Of a stretch of 64,000 nucleotides of DNA, positions 16,589 through 25,176 are shown piece by piece; the first letter of the stretch is position 1; the number at the start of each line of letters is the position of its first letter. The DNA comes from Planctomycetales bacterium ZRK34. GTDB taxonomy: Bacteria > Planctomycetota > Phycisphaerae > Phycisphaerales > Zrk34. The DNA lies in the NCBI GenBank assembly GCA_014873095.1, contig CP050848.1, forward strand, positions 496,001 through 560,000, read 5' to 3'. Under the pieces are notes generated by a model. It was not told the origin of the DNA. It did no database searches and saw nothing but the letters and a program-made list of their open reading frames with translations. The position numbers and the translations under genes are program-made.

Positions 16589-18250
16589 TTATTCGACCTT
16601 CAGCGGCGGGTCGATCGTCTGTGTCTGGGCGGCGCCGAGTTGGAACTTGACCAGCGAGACGCCCGCCGGGAGCTGATAGTACAGCACGACGTGGTCGTCG
16701 CCGGAAGCGCTGCCGAGTTTGTCAATCTGGCTGAGGGCGCGGATCGTCTGGTTCGGATTGATCGAAAAGGTGTATGACCCTCGACTGACGATACCGTAAC
16801 CGATAGCGAAGTAGGTCTGACCGCGGGCGTCAGAGAGTACGGGCGCCTGGGTGTTGGCGGTCACCATGGCGAAGATGCGGCCAAGCAGGCTCTTCTTTTC
16901 CTTGGGCGATCCGAGGTCGACCTGCACGATACGGGCGCTGTCAGCATGATGAATGGTGTTGACGCTGAGCCCCGGCCCTGGCGTGCCGCGTTCACGACGG
17001 ACCGTCGCCGCCCCCGACAGAATGGCTTCTTTGTTGGTGGTCACACTCTGTGCGTTCAGCACGTTGCGGTTGATCGTGAACGGCAGACGATCCGAGACCG
17101 TGATGAACTCGCCGCTGGCGGCCGTCGGCACGCCTTCGCCCGGTCCGATCACCGACCCGCCGTTGTTGCCCGAAGCGACCGCCACGGCCGCGCTGATCAG
17201 CTTGTCGCCGGCGGCCATGTCCGAGATCGGCTGGGCCGGCAGATCCAAACGCGTCCCCTTGATGCACAGAAACCGCGGTGACGCCTTGGGCGACAGCTTG
17301 AACACCCAATGATGCACCACGTTGGCCACCGACGGGGCTGAATACGCCCAGTCTTCGGCCAGTCGGAACGCGCGATACTCACCGGACTGAATGTACCCGA
17401 CGGGAAAGGCCCGTTCCGCCGGGGCGCCATCGCCCTCGGTGTAAATCAACGACACCTGCGTGCGACGGATGCGGAAGCTCGCATCGGCGTCGGCGGCACC
17501 GTGACGCCCGGTCGCCTGCAGCACCACATCCGTGCCGACGATCACCACCTGCCGGCTGGCGTCGGCGGTGAGTTGTTTGTCAAGCTTCTGCGGCAGAGCG
17601 CCCTTGTACTGAAAACACCCAGCGTTTTCGGCGAGTTTGACATTTTCCGGGCGCAGCCCGCGGCGGCTCGCCGGGAAAGCCGCCTGGTGATAGAACGACG
17701 ATTCGACGGCGAGCATCGGGTGATAATCCGCCACAGTGGTGTTGGCCACGATCGGGCTGAACGCGCCACCGCTGAGGTACGAATAAAACCCGCCTGCGAT
17801 CGTGTCGACCGGCACCACCAGGCTGGACTTGCGGACGGGTTTGCCCTGACCGTCGAGGGTGAAGCCTTCGTAATTCAGCAGGCTGGACATGCCGCTGTAC
17901 TGAATGCCGATGATGAGCATCCCGGCGATCAGCACGCCGCTGACAAATCCGAGAAATCCGCCGACGGTCTTGTGCGCCAGGTTGTGATAGTCGAGGTTGC
18001 CGGGCACCAGCATGTCGAAGACCACGCGCAGCACGATCAGCGCCGCCCCGAAAGGCAGCAGCAACCCGATCGCCCAGGCCGAGTCCGGCACCACGCTGAT
18101 GAACATCTGCGTGATCGGTTCCCAGAACGCCAGCGCCACCACGCCCGCGATCACGGTGAGGGCCAACTGCAGCATCGCGCTGAAGATGCCCTGACTGCCC
18201 CACCAGTAGATCATGAACCCTAAAAACAACACGAGGACGATGTTCAGCAT
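16589..18250 (-). CDS. CvpA-like membrane protein with large C-terminal domain
   Basis: 553 residues. The first about 125 residues hold four hydrophobic helices in the pattern of CvpA (colicin V production) proteins: 'IVLVLFLGFMIYWWGSQGIF', then three more with a characteristic 'YHNLAHKTVGGFLGFVSGVL'. CvpA proteins usually end near residue 165; here about 400 further soluble residues follow, with no recognised motif, probably beta-rich and outside the membrane. Start 18250 follows GAAGGGGG. It lies just downstream of the GspE-like gene on the same strand, suggesting a shared envelope role. Confidence 0.7.
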   Translation of the reverse strand: MLNIVLVLFLGFMIYWWGSQGIFSAMLQLALTVIAGVVALAFWEPITQMFISVVPDSAWAIGLLLPFGAALIVLRVVFDMLVPGNLDYHNLAHKTVGGFLGFVSGVLIAGMLIIGIQYSGMSSLLNYEGFTLDGQGKPVRKSSLVVPVDTIAGGFYSYLSGGAFSPIVANTTVADYHPMLAVESSFYHQAAFPASRRGLRPENVKLAENAGCFQYKGALPQKLDKQLTADASRQVVIVGTDVVLQATGRHGAADADASFRIRRTQVSLIYTEGDGAPAERAFPVGYIQSGEYRAFRLAEDWAYSAPSVANVVHHWVFKLSPKASPRFLCIKGTRLDLPAQPISDMAAGDKLISAAVAVASGNNGGSVIGPGEGVPTAASGEFITVSDRLPFTINRNVLNAQSVTTNKEAILSGAATVRRERGTPGPGLSVNTIHHADSARIVQVDLGSPKEKKSLLGRIFAMVTANTQAPVLSDARGQTYFAIGYGIVSRGSYTFSINPNQTIRALSQIDKLGSASGDDHVVLYYQLPAGVSLVKFQLGAAQTQTIDPPLKVE

Positions 18251-18302
18251 GTGGCCCCCCTTCGGGAGGCAGTTGCGAGTTTCAGGTTCGTCGTTCTGAG
18301 TT

Positions 18303-19919
18303 TCATTTCTCGCCTCCCATCGCACGCATCACTTCGCTGATGGAGGTTTCGCCGTGAACGACCGCCCCCAGCGCCGCCTCCTGAAGCCACAGCGTCTTGT
18401 TGCGTCGCACATGCGCCCGTAGCTGCTCCAGGTCGCCGGTAGCGACAAGGCGTTTGGCATCATCGTCGAGCACCATCACCTCGAAGGCGCCGATGCGATC
18501 CATATACCCGAGCCCGCCGCATGTGGGGCAGGTTTCTTCCTTGTTTTTGATCATGACGCGACCGCCGGACTTATACAGCTCCTTGATGCGATCCGCCGGC
18601 AGGTTCAACTTGCGCAGCGCTTCGGCATCGGGCTTGTACTTGACCCGGCAGACCGGACACAGCTTGCGAATCAGCCGCTGACTGATCACGGCGGTCAGTC
18701 CCCTGCCGACCATTTTCGGATCGCCGACGGCCTTGATCCACATCCGCAGGGCGGTCATCGTGTTGTCGGCCTTAAGACCAATGTAGATGCGACGGTTTTC
18801 CTCGGCAGCGGCGCGGGCGGCGATCTTGGCGGTCTCGGCTTCAGTCAGCGAGGCGATCATCACCACGGCCGGGTCGCGCAGCAGCAGCGAGTTGAGCGTT
18901 TTGGGCAGGGCTTGAGCATCGACGACGGTCTGGGTGACGCCTTCGAGCTCGGCCTCGGTCGCGGATTCCAGCGTGTGGATGTCCTGCGTGTAGGGATCGT
19001 GGGTGCCGGTCAGTGCGTAGAGCGTGGTACTGCGTCCCTGATGCGAGGGGGTGGCCACGAGCACGATGCCGCCGGTATCGTGGATGCTCTTGACGGCTTC
19101 GAGTTGTGAATCCATCAGGCCGAGTTTGTTCAGCGGACGGAGCACCTGCTTGGAGGCGTCGACCTGAATGGTGCAGGTCAGCCCCTGCGTCGAGCCGGCC
19201 GTGGCGACGCGCAGGTTGTGACGCCCGCTTGCTTCGAGTTCGATCACGCACTGGCCGACCTGCTTGCGACGGCGATCGGCGGTGTCCATTCCGCACTGGC
19301 CCTTGAGGTAGTCGATCATCGCCACGGCGTTGGCCGCCGCGAGTTTCGACTGCCGATAGGCCACGCCGTCGATGGTCACCTGCACGGCGAATTCGCCTTC
19401 GCCGCCTGCGATGTCGATGCGCTCGGCGCGGCGGCCGATCGCCGGAGCAATCACATGCTCGAATTCCAGGTGCGGGGCGTGCATGGCATCGTCGGGCATC
19501 GGCACCTGCTTGTAACCCGGGGCAGGCTTGGCGAAGCGCATCGTCGCCTGCTCGGTGGCTCGATCTTCGCGCCGCTGTGAAAAGGCGCTGGTCAGCGTGG
19601 CAAAATCAAGGTGCCACTGATCGGACTCGCCGACTTTCGGATTGCGCACCGCCACGTAGGCGGCGACCGCCCCGATGAGGATCAGCACGGCGAGGATGAA
19701 CCCGACGAGGAACATCGGAATCATGAACAGCGCCGCAAAGGCCAATCCCGCCGCGGCGCACTGGATCGTGTTCCACAGCCGCCGACCGATGTAAAAGTGC
19801 AGCGCGTCCTTGTCGACAAGCGTCGCCCAACGGGCCCAGCCGAACAACAGCACGGCGGCCATCACCGCCTTGGTGACGCTGGCGAACCCCACAGCTTCGA
19901 ATGCGAGAAATTGCGTCAT
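18303..19919 (-). CDS. GspE/PilB-like protein with degenerate ATPase site and N-terminal membrane segments
   Basis: 538 residues. Residues 15-95 contain two or three hydrophobic segments, which ordinary GspE/PilB ATPases lack. From about 160 the protein follows the secretion-ATPase fold: 'GGIVLVATPSHQGRSTT' occupies the Walker A position (289-299) but the lysine is replaced by Arg and the glycines are altered; the Asp box reads HTLESATE, and the Walker B position reads DPAVVMIASL (349-358), lacking the usual GExRD. The paired zinc cysteines typical of GspE are kept (C421, C424, C464, C467). Probably a non-hydrolysing homologue. PilT follows upstream on the same strand. Confidence 0.75.
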   Translation of the reverse strand: MTQFLAFEAVGFASVTKAVMAAVLLFGWARWATLVDKDALHFYIGRRLWNTIQCAAAGLAFAALFMIPMFLVGFILAVLILIGAVAAYVAVRNPKVGESDQWHLDFATLTSAFSQRREDRATEQATMRFAKPAPGYKQVPMPDDAMHAPHLEFEHVIAPAIGRRAERIDIAGGEGEFAVQVTIDGVAYRQSKLAAANAVAMIDYLKGQCGMDTADRRRKQVGQCVIELEASGRHNLRVATAGSTQGLTCTIQVDASKQVLRPLNKLGLMDSQLEAVKSIHDTGGIVLVATPSHQGRSTTLYALTGTHDPYTQDIHTLESATEAELEGVTQTVVDAQALPKTLNSLLLRDPAVVMIASLTEAETAKIAARAAAEENRRIYIGLKADNTMTALRMWIKAVGDPKMVGRGLTAVISQRLIRKLCPVCRVKYKPDAEALRKLNLPADRIKELYKSGGRVMIKNKEETCPTCGGLGYMDRIGAFEVMVLDDDAKRLVATGDLEQLRAHVRRNKTLWLQEAALGAVVHGETSISEVMRAMGGEK

Positions 19920-19944
19920 ATTTGAGTTAACCAAGTGCCACAGA

Positions 19945-21045
19945 TCAACTGGTTCCCATGGAGCTGATGCCCTTGAGCCGCATCTTCAACTCGTCGGGAT
20001 TGCGGGCGGCTTCCATCGCCGAGCGTGGGTGAATGTACTCTTTGTTGACCAGCTCGACAAGCGAACTGTTCAAATCGAGCATGCCTTCGCCCTCGCACTG
20101 GCGGATGATGTCCGTGAGTTCGACCTCGCGACCTTCGAGGATGCGTTTGGTCACGATCGGATTGTTCAACAGGATTTCGACCGCCGGCACGCGATGCACA
20201 TCTTCGCGGAGCGATTTGAGCAGGCGCTGATAGATGATCGCCTTCATCGAGTAGGCGAACATGTCGCGGATGAGTTCACGCTCTTCGACCTCGAAGAGGT
20301 TGTAGATGCGGCCGAAGGCGCCAGCGCAGCTCGAGGCGTGGATGGTGCCGAAGACGAGGTGGCCGGTCTCGGCGGCCTGGATCGCCGCTTCGAAGGTTTC
20401 ACGGTCGCGCATTTCGCCGATGAGCACCACGTCGGGATTCTCACGCACCAGGGCACGCAGGGCCGTGGCGAAGTCCGGCACGTCGATGCCGACCTCGCGC
20501 TGATTCACCATCGCCTTGGAATCGCGGAACATGAATTCGACGGGATCTTCGATCGTGAGGATGTGACAGGCACGCGTATCGTTGATCTGTTGAAGCATCG
20601 AGGCGATCGTCGTCGACTTCCCCGAGCCGGTCACGCCGCACAGGAGGATCAGGCCCTGGTGGGCTTCGGCGATTTTCTCCATCGACGGCGGCAGGTGCAG
20701 GTCGGCATAGCTGAGAATCTTCGAACTGATGCGACGGGCGGCGATGGCGCGGCGGCCCATCGTGCGGAACAGATTCACACGGAAACGGTTGTCTTCATCC
20801 AGAGCGTAGGCCATGTCGACCGAGCCCTTGGTCTCCAGGTCGTGCCACTGTTTTTCGGAGAGGATGTCCTTGAGTTCCGCGTCGAACTCATCATTGGTGA
20901 ACGGCGGCGCGTCGGCCGATCGCAGCGTGCCGCGAAGGCGAAACCGCACCGGTTCGCCGGGCCGGATCAGAATATCTGACGCCTGCATTTTCACCGACGC
21001 GTCGAGAAACTTTTTCAGCCTTCCAGTCGCTTCACTTTCGCTCAT
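19945..21045 (-). CDS. pilT: Type IV pilus retraction ATPase PilT
   Basis: 366 residues. Walker A GVTGSGKSTT at 137-146, Asp box EDPVE at 166-170, Walker B DVVLIGEMRD at 205-214 and His box TGHLVFGTIH at 227-236 are intact, as in PilT/PilU. It forms a hexamer at the pilus base that depolymerises pilin. It is immediately upstream of the degenerate GspE-like gene, giving an active/inactive ATPase pair. No pilA, pilC or pilQ gene is close, but pseudopilin-like proteins occur in three cassettes further along. Confidence 0.93.
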   Translation of the reverse strand: MSESEATGRLKKFLDASVKMQASDILIRPGEPVRFRLRGTLRSADAPPFTNDEFDAELKDILSEKQWHDLETKGSVDMAYALDEDNRFRVNLFRTMGRRAIAARRISSKILSYADLHLPPSMEKIAEAHQGLILLCGVTGSGKSTTIASMLQQINDTRACHILTIEDPVEFMFRDSKAMVNQREVGIDVPDFATALRALVRENPDVVLIGEMRDRETFEAAIQAAETGHLVFGTIHASSCAGAFGRIYNLFEVEERELIRDMFAYSMKAIIYQRLLKSLREDVHRVPAVEILLNNPIVTKRILEGREVELTDIIRQCEGEGMLDLNSSLVELVNKEYIHPRSAMEAARNPDELKMRLKGISSMGTS

Positions 21046-21066
21046 GTTGATTGAATCCTTCGGGTC

Positions 21067-21933
21067 TTACATCTGCACCGCTTGGGCCTGCCTGACCGGG
21101 ATGCCTCGCTCGGCCAGGTACTGTTTTGTTTCGGCGATGGAATATTCGTTGTAATGGAAGATGCTCGCAGCCAGCGCGGCATCGGCCCCGGCGCCGCCTT
21201 CTGACAGCGGTCGCAACACGTCGACCATGTGCTGCGGGCTGCCGCACCCGCCGGATGCGACGATGGGCACGCCGACCGCCGCAGTCACGGCACGGGTGAT
21301 TTCCAGGTCGTAGCCATCCTTGGTGCCGTCGGCGTCCATCGAGGTCAGCACGATCTCGCCGGCTCCGAGTTCGACGACGTGCCGGGCCCACGAGACCGCT
21401 TCGAGCCCGGTCGGGGTGCGCCCACCGTGGGTGTGAATCTCCCAGACCACATCGCGATCGCCGAGGTCCGGGCACATGTCCTGCGCCAGGCCGGGGTTTT
21501 CCTTGAGGTGTTCTTCGAAGGCGTCGCGAGAAACCCGCTTGGGGTCGATGTTCACCACGGTGCAGCAGCGGCCGAATCGCTCAGCGGTCTGCTTGATGAT
21601 GGCGGGGCTGACCACGGCGGCGGTGTTGATGCTGACCTTCTCGGCGCCGGCCTGCACCAGCGCGGTCACATCCTCGATCGTGCGGATGCCCCCGCCGACG
21701 GTGAACGGCATGAAGCATTCTTCTGCCACGTGGCGGACCACGTCGAGCATGATGTCGCGCTGCTCGTGGCTGGCGGTGATATCGAGAAAGACCAGTTCGT
21801 CAGCGCCCTGCTCGTCATAGCGCCGGGCGACTTCGACCGGGTCGCCGGCATCGCGCAGGCCCAGGAAGTTCACGCCCTTGACCACGCGGCCGGCCTTGAC
21901 GTCCAGACACGGAATAATGCGACGGGTCAGCAT
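21067..21933 (-). CDS. hisF: Imidazole glycerol phosphate synthase, cyclase subunit
   Basis: 288 residues, about 30 more than usual. The (beta/alpha)8 barrel has catalytic Asp11 in [15 protein letters not shown] and the second acid in [12 protein letters not shown]. It uses ammonia from HisH to make IGP and AICAR in histidine synthesis. An insertion of about 22 residues follows 'VVNIDPKRV' and precedes 'THGGRTPTG', that is, in the loop that normally carries the short WEVYTHGG segment. Start 21933; an upstream ATG adds three residues only. No other his gene is near. Confidence 0.95.
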   Translation of the reverse strand: MLTRRIIPCLDVKAGRVVKGVNFLGLRDAGDPVEVARRYDEQGADELVFLDITASHEQRDIMLDVVRHVAEECFMPFTVGGGIRTIEDVTALVQAGAEKVSINTAAVVSPAIIKQTAERFGRCCTVVNIDPKRVSRDAFEEHLKENPGLAQDMCPDLGDRDVVWEIHTHGGRTPTGLEAVSWARHVVELGAGEIVLTSMDADGTKDGYDLEITRAVTAAVGVPIVASGGCGSPQHMVDVLRPLSEGGAGADAALAASIFHYNEYSIAETKQYLAERGIPVRQAQAVQM

Positions 21934-22043
21934 GTGGCACATTGTAACAGCTTCCGCCCCGCTGATCAGCCCGGGCGCCCCGACAACCGGCGCTCGGGTG
22001 AATTCCCATTGGCAGCGGGCAGACGACCGGGGACAATACGCCG

Positions 22044-22622
22044 ATGATGCAACAGTGGATTCAATGGCTGGATCTTCACCCCTGGTTCTGGCCGGCTTTC
22101 ATTATCGCTGCGCGCATCACGGATGTGTCGATCGGCACGGTGCGGACGATCATGGTGATCCGCGGGCTGCGATGGACCGCCGCCTTCCTGGGATTTTTCG
22201 AGGTGCTGATCTGGATCACCGCCGTCTCCGGGGTGCTGGTCGACATCACGGTCGTCAAGGTCGTCGCCTACGGGCTGGGCTTTGCCATGGGCAATGCCAC
22301 GGGCATCTGGATCGACGAGATGCTCGCCTTCGGGCAGCAACTGGTCGTGACCATCTCACAAGGCAAGGCCCACGACGTCGCCTTCGCCCTGCGCATGCAT
22401 GATTACACGGTGACGGAGCTGCCGGCCGTGGGGCAGGCCGGCGATGTGGCGATGGCGTTGATCGTGGCGCCGCGGCGAAAGGTGCGCCAGGTGATTCGAC
22501 TCGCCGAAAAGGCCGACGCCGAGGTCTTCATCACGGTGCACGATGTCAAATCCATTCACCGCCTGCAGCGCGACCTGCTGCCGGGCCCGACCGGCTGGCG
22601 CAGTGTCATGAAACGCAAATAG
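22044..22622 (+). CDS. UPF0316 membrane protein (DUF5698 + DUF2179)
   Basis: 192 residues. Three hydrophobic helices occupy about 15-110, including '[18 protein letters not shown]', a hallmark of the UPF0316 family. A small soluble C-terminal domain (about 115-180) matches the DUF2179 pattern ([15 protein letters not shown]...), found as a ligand-binding-like module in several membrane proteins. Function unknown in the family. It is divergent from hisF and convergent with nadK. Confidence 0.82.
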   Translation: MMQQWIQWLDLHPWFWPAFIIAARITDVSIGTVRTIMVIRGLRWTAAFLGFFEVLIWITAVSGVLVDITVVKVVAYGLGFAMGNATGIWIDEMLAFGQQLVVTISQGKAHDVAFALRMHDYTVTELPAVGQAGDVAMALIVAPRRKVRQVIRLAEKADAEVFITVHDVKSIHRLQRDLLPGPTGWRSVMKRK

Positions 22623-22645
22623 TCGACGGGGTGATGCGCCGGGGA

Positions 22646-23506
22646 TCAATCATCGGAGCCGAGGCGCGGGCGGCGGGCCCAGTGCATCTTGTTGCTGAGC
22701 GTTTTCCAGTAGCCCATGCGGGGGTTGGCCATGACGCGCAGCCGCTTGGGGTAAGCAGCGATTTCGATCACGGAGCCTTCACGCAGCGGCGTGGAGAGCT
22801 GGCCGTCGATCACGACGGTGGTCTGCTCGTTGGCCCGCTGGACACGCAGCGTGACGCGGTCGTCGGAGCTGAGCACGGTCGGGCGGAACGACAGCGTGTA
22901 AGCACAGATGGGCGTAACGACCATGGCCTCGACATCGGGGGCGATGATCGGCCCGCCGGCCGAGAGGTTGTAGGCGGTGGAGCCGGTGGGCGAAGCGACG
23001 ATGACGCCGTCGCCGGAGAAACACGTGCCGGGCTCGCCGTGTCGCTTGGGGTTGATCATCAGTTCGAGGTCGATGATGCGGAACGGCGGGCCGGCCGTGA
23101 CCACGCAGTCGTTCATGGCGACCGACTGAAAGTACGGCTCGGCGTCGGCGCTTTCGCGAATCGTCGCCTCGATGAGCACCCGCTGGCGGACCGGCAGGCG
23201 CTGCTCGGAAAGATCGTCCCACATCGCTTTGAGGTCTTCGAGCGTGAAGGGCGCGAGAAACCCGAGCTTGCCGAAGTTGACCCCGACCATGGGCACGTTC
23301 AGATCGACGATCCGTCGCGCCACGCCGAGCATGGTGCCGTCGCCGCCGAAGACGAGAATCGCATCGGCCGGATCGTCCAGCGGACAGTCGTCGTAGGCGT
23401 CGCAGTCGGCGACGATCTCGGCGCGTTCGGCGACCCAGGGCCGAAACGTGCGAAGCGCTTCGACGACCTTGGGCTTGCGTTGATTGGAGATCAGGATCAC
23501 GCGCAT
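22646..23506 (-). CDS. nadK: NAD kinase
   Basis: 286 residues. GGDGT at 54-58 is the kinase signature; 'AMNDCVV' provides the conserved N(E/D) pair and 'SPTGSTAYNLSAGGPI' (in two parts of the site) the nucleotide-binding loop. It phosphorylates NAD to NADP in the cytoplasm. Start 23506 gives the usual 'RVILISNQRKPK' first strand; upstream in-frame ATGs add unrelated residues. Confidence 0.95.
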   Translation of the reverse strand: MRVILISNQRKPKVVEALRTFRPWVAERAEIVADCDAYDDCPLDDPADAILVFGGDGTMLGVARRIVDLNVPMVGVNFGKLGFLAPFTLEDLKAMWDDLSEQRLPVRQRVLIEATIRESADAEPYFQSVAMNDCVVTAGPPFRIIDLELMINPKRHGEPGTCFSGDGVIVASPTGSTAYNLSAGGPIIAPDVEAMVVTPICAYTLSFRPTVLSSDDRVTLRVQRANEQTTVVIDGQLSTPLREGSVIEIAAYPKRLRVMANPRMGYWKTLSNKMHWARRPRLGSDD

Positions 23507-23576
23507 GGCGTACAGTGTATGCCAGCGCATGGCGTTATGCGAGGGGGCAAAAACACCGTTAAAAACACCGAAAATA

Positions 23577-25022
23577 TCACTCAAATTCACCGTAACTGCG
23601 GTGGGCGGGATTTTCGAAGCGCGTGGTGTTGCCGTTGAAGTGAAGCGGGACCAGACCGGTCGGCCCGTTACGCTGCTTGGCGATGATCAGCTCGGCTTCG
23701 TTTTCACCGTGCGGGTGGTCGGCGGCCCACTCCTCGTCGCCCTTGTGGTAATACGATTCGCGGTGCAGCATCATCACCACGTCAGCGTCCTGTTCGATCG
23801 AACCCGACTCGCGAAGGTCTGACAGCATCGGCCGCTTGGACTCGCGGCCTTCGGGGTTACGGTTGAGCTGACTGAGGCAGATCACCGGAACTTTCAACTC
23901 ACGCGCCAGCGCTTTGACGCCGCGGCTGATCTCCGAGACTTCGACCTGGCGCGACTCGGCCCCGGGGCTGGTCATCAGCTGCAGGTAGTCGATGATGATG
24001 ACTTCGATGTCGTGGCGGGCCGCCAGGCGACGCGCCTTGGCGCGAAGCTGCAACACGGACAGGCCGGGCGTATCGTCGATGAATACCGGCGCGGCGGTCA
24101 GATCGGATGCCGCCTCCTGCAGGCGATGCAGATCGTCGGCACTGAGCATGTTGCGACGCATCTTCTGGCTGTCCACACCCGAGTACGACGACAACAGACG
24201 ATCGGCAAGCTGCTGTTTACCCATTTCGATGCTGAACACCGCAACCGGTCGCCCCTGCCCGCCGCTCTGCACGGCGATGTTCTCCGCAATGTTCAACGCC
24301 AGGGCTGTTTTACCCATCGACGGGCGGGCTGCGAGAATCAGCATGTCGCCCCTCTGCAGTCCACCGAGGTACTCATCCAGCAGGTAGTACCCCGTCGGCA
24401 CGCCCATGAAGGTCGTGCCCGAGTCCCGCCGCGCCTCCAGTTGCTCGAAGGTCATCTGCACGAGTTCGGCCAGGGCGGTCGGCTCGTCGGCCGAGGCGTC
24501 CTGCGCGATGTCGAAAATCATCTTCTCCGCCTGATCGACCAGGTGATTCGGGGGTTCATCCGAGTCGTAGGCCTGATGCAGGATCGTGCCCGCGGCATTG
24601 ATCAGGTGGCGGACCTTCGCCTTGTCACGCACGATGCGGGCGTAGTGCACAACGTTGACCGCCGTCGGCACGGACTCGGCCAACTCGACGAGATAATCCA
24701 CCCCGCCGACGGACTCTTCCTGCTGGCGATCGCGCAGCCGCTGAACAAGCTGCACCAGGTCGACCGCCTGGTGACGGTCGTAAAGATCGATGATGCTCTG
24801 ATAAATTTCGGCATGGCGCGGCTGGTAAAAGTCGCTCGCCCCGCGGAGAATCTGCATCGCCTCGCCAATCAGATGCACGTTCTCCGTGCCCGCCACGATC
24901 AGCGAGCCCAACAGGCTCATCTCCGCTTCCAGCGAATGCGGCGGTAGTTTGTCCAGCAGTTTGCCGACCTCGATGCGTTCAGCTTCGAAGTTGCGGCGCT
25001 TCCGTGCGGTGGTCGTGCTCAT
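23577..25022 (-). CDS. dnaB: Replicative DNA helicase
   Basis: 481 residues. An N-terminal DnaB domain begins at 'LPPHSLEAEMSLLGSL' (27-42), followed by a RecA-like C-terminal domain with Walker A 'AARPSMGKTALAL', Walker B 'IIIDYLQLM' and the arginine finger region 'SDLRESGSIEQDADVV'. It unwinds DNA at the replication fork as a hexamer. Start 25022 avoids a longer N-terminus of no family resemblance. No intein is present. It is a single transcription unit next to nadK. Confidence 0.97.
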   Translation of the reverse strand: MSTTTARKRRNFEAERIEVGKLLDKLPPHSLEAEMSLLGSLIVAGTENVHLIGEAMQILRGASDFYQPRHAEIYQSIIDLYDRHQAVDLVQLVQRLRDRQQEESVGGVDYLVELAESVPTAVNVVHYARIVRDKAKVRHLINAAGTILHQAYDSDEPPNHLVDQAEKMIFDIAQDASADEPTALAELVQMTFEQLEARRDSGTTFMGVPTGYYLLDEYLGGLQRGDMLILAARPSMGKTALALNIAENIAVQSGGQGRPVAVFSIEMGKQQLADRLLSSYSGVDSQKMRRNMLSADDLHRLQEAASDLTAAPVFIDDTPGLSVLQLRAKARRLAARHDIEVIIIDYLQLMTSPGAESRQVEVSEISRGVKALARELKVPVICLSQLNRNPEGRESKRPMLSDLRESGSIEQDADVVMMLHRESYYHKGDEEWAADHPHGENEAELIIAKQRNGPTGLVPLHFNGNTTRFENPAHRSYGEFE

Positions 25023-25176
25023 GGTCGACTTTATCCATCCGTGAATCGAACAAGTCAAACGAATTGTGACCTGTGGAACACCTGTCGCATTCCTTGTGCA
25101 TTAGTATATGCAGCACAATTTTCAAGGTTGTCGCGCCGCCGCAAAACGACGATGATAGGGCGCTATGGAGTCGGAC

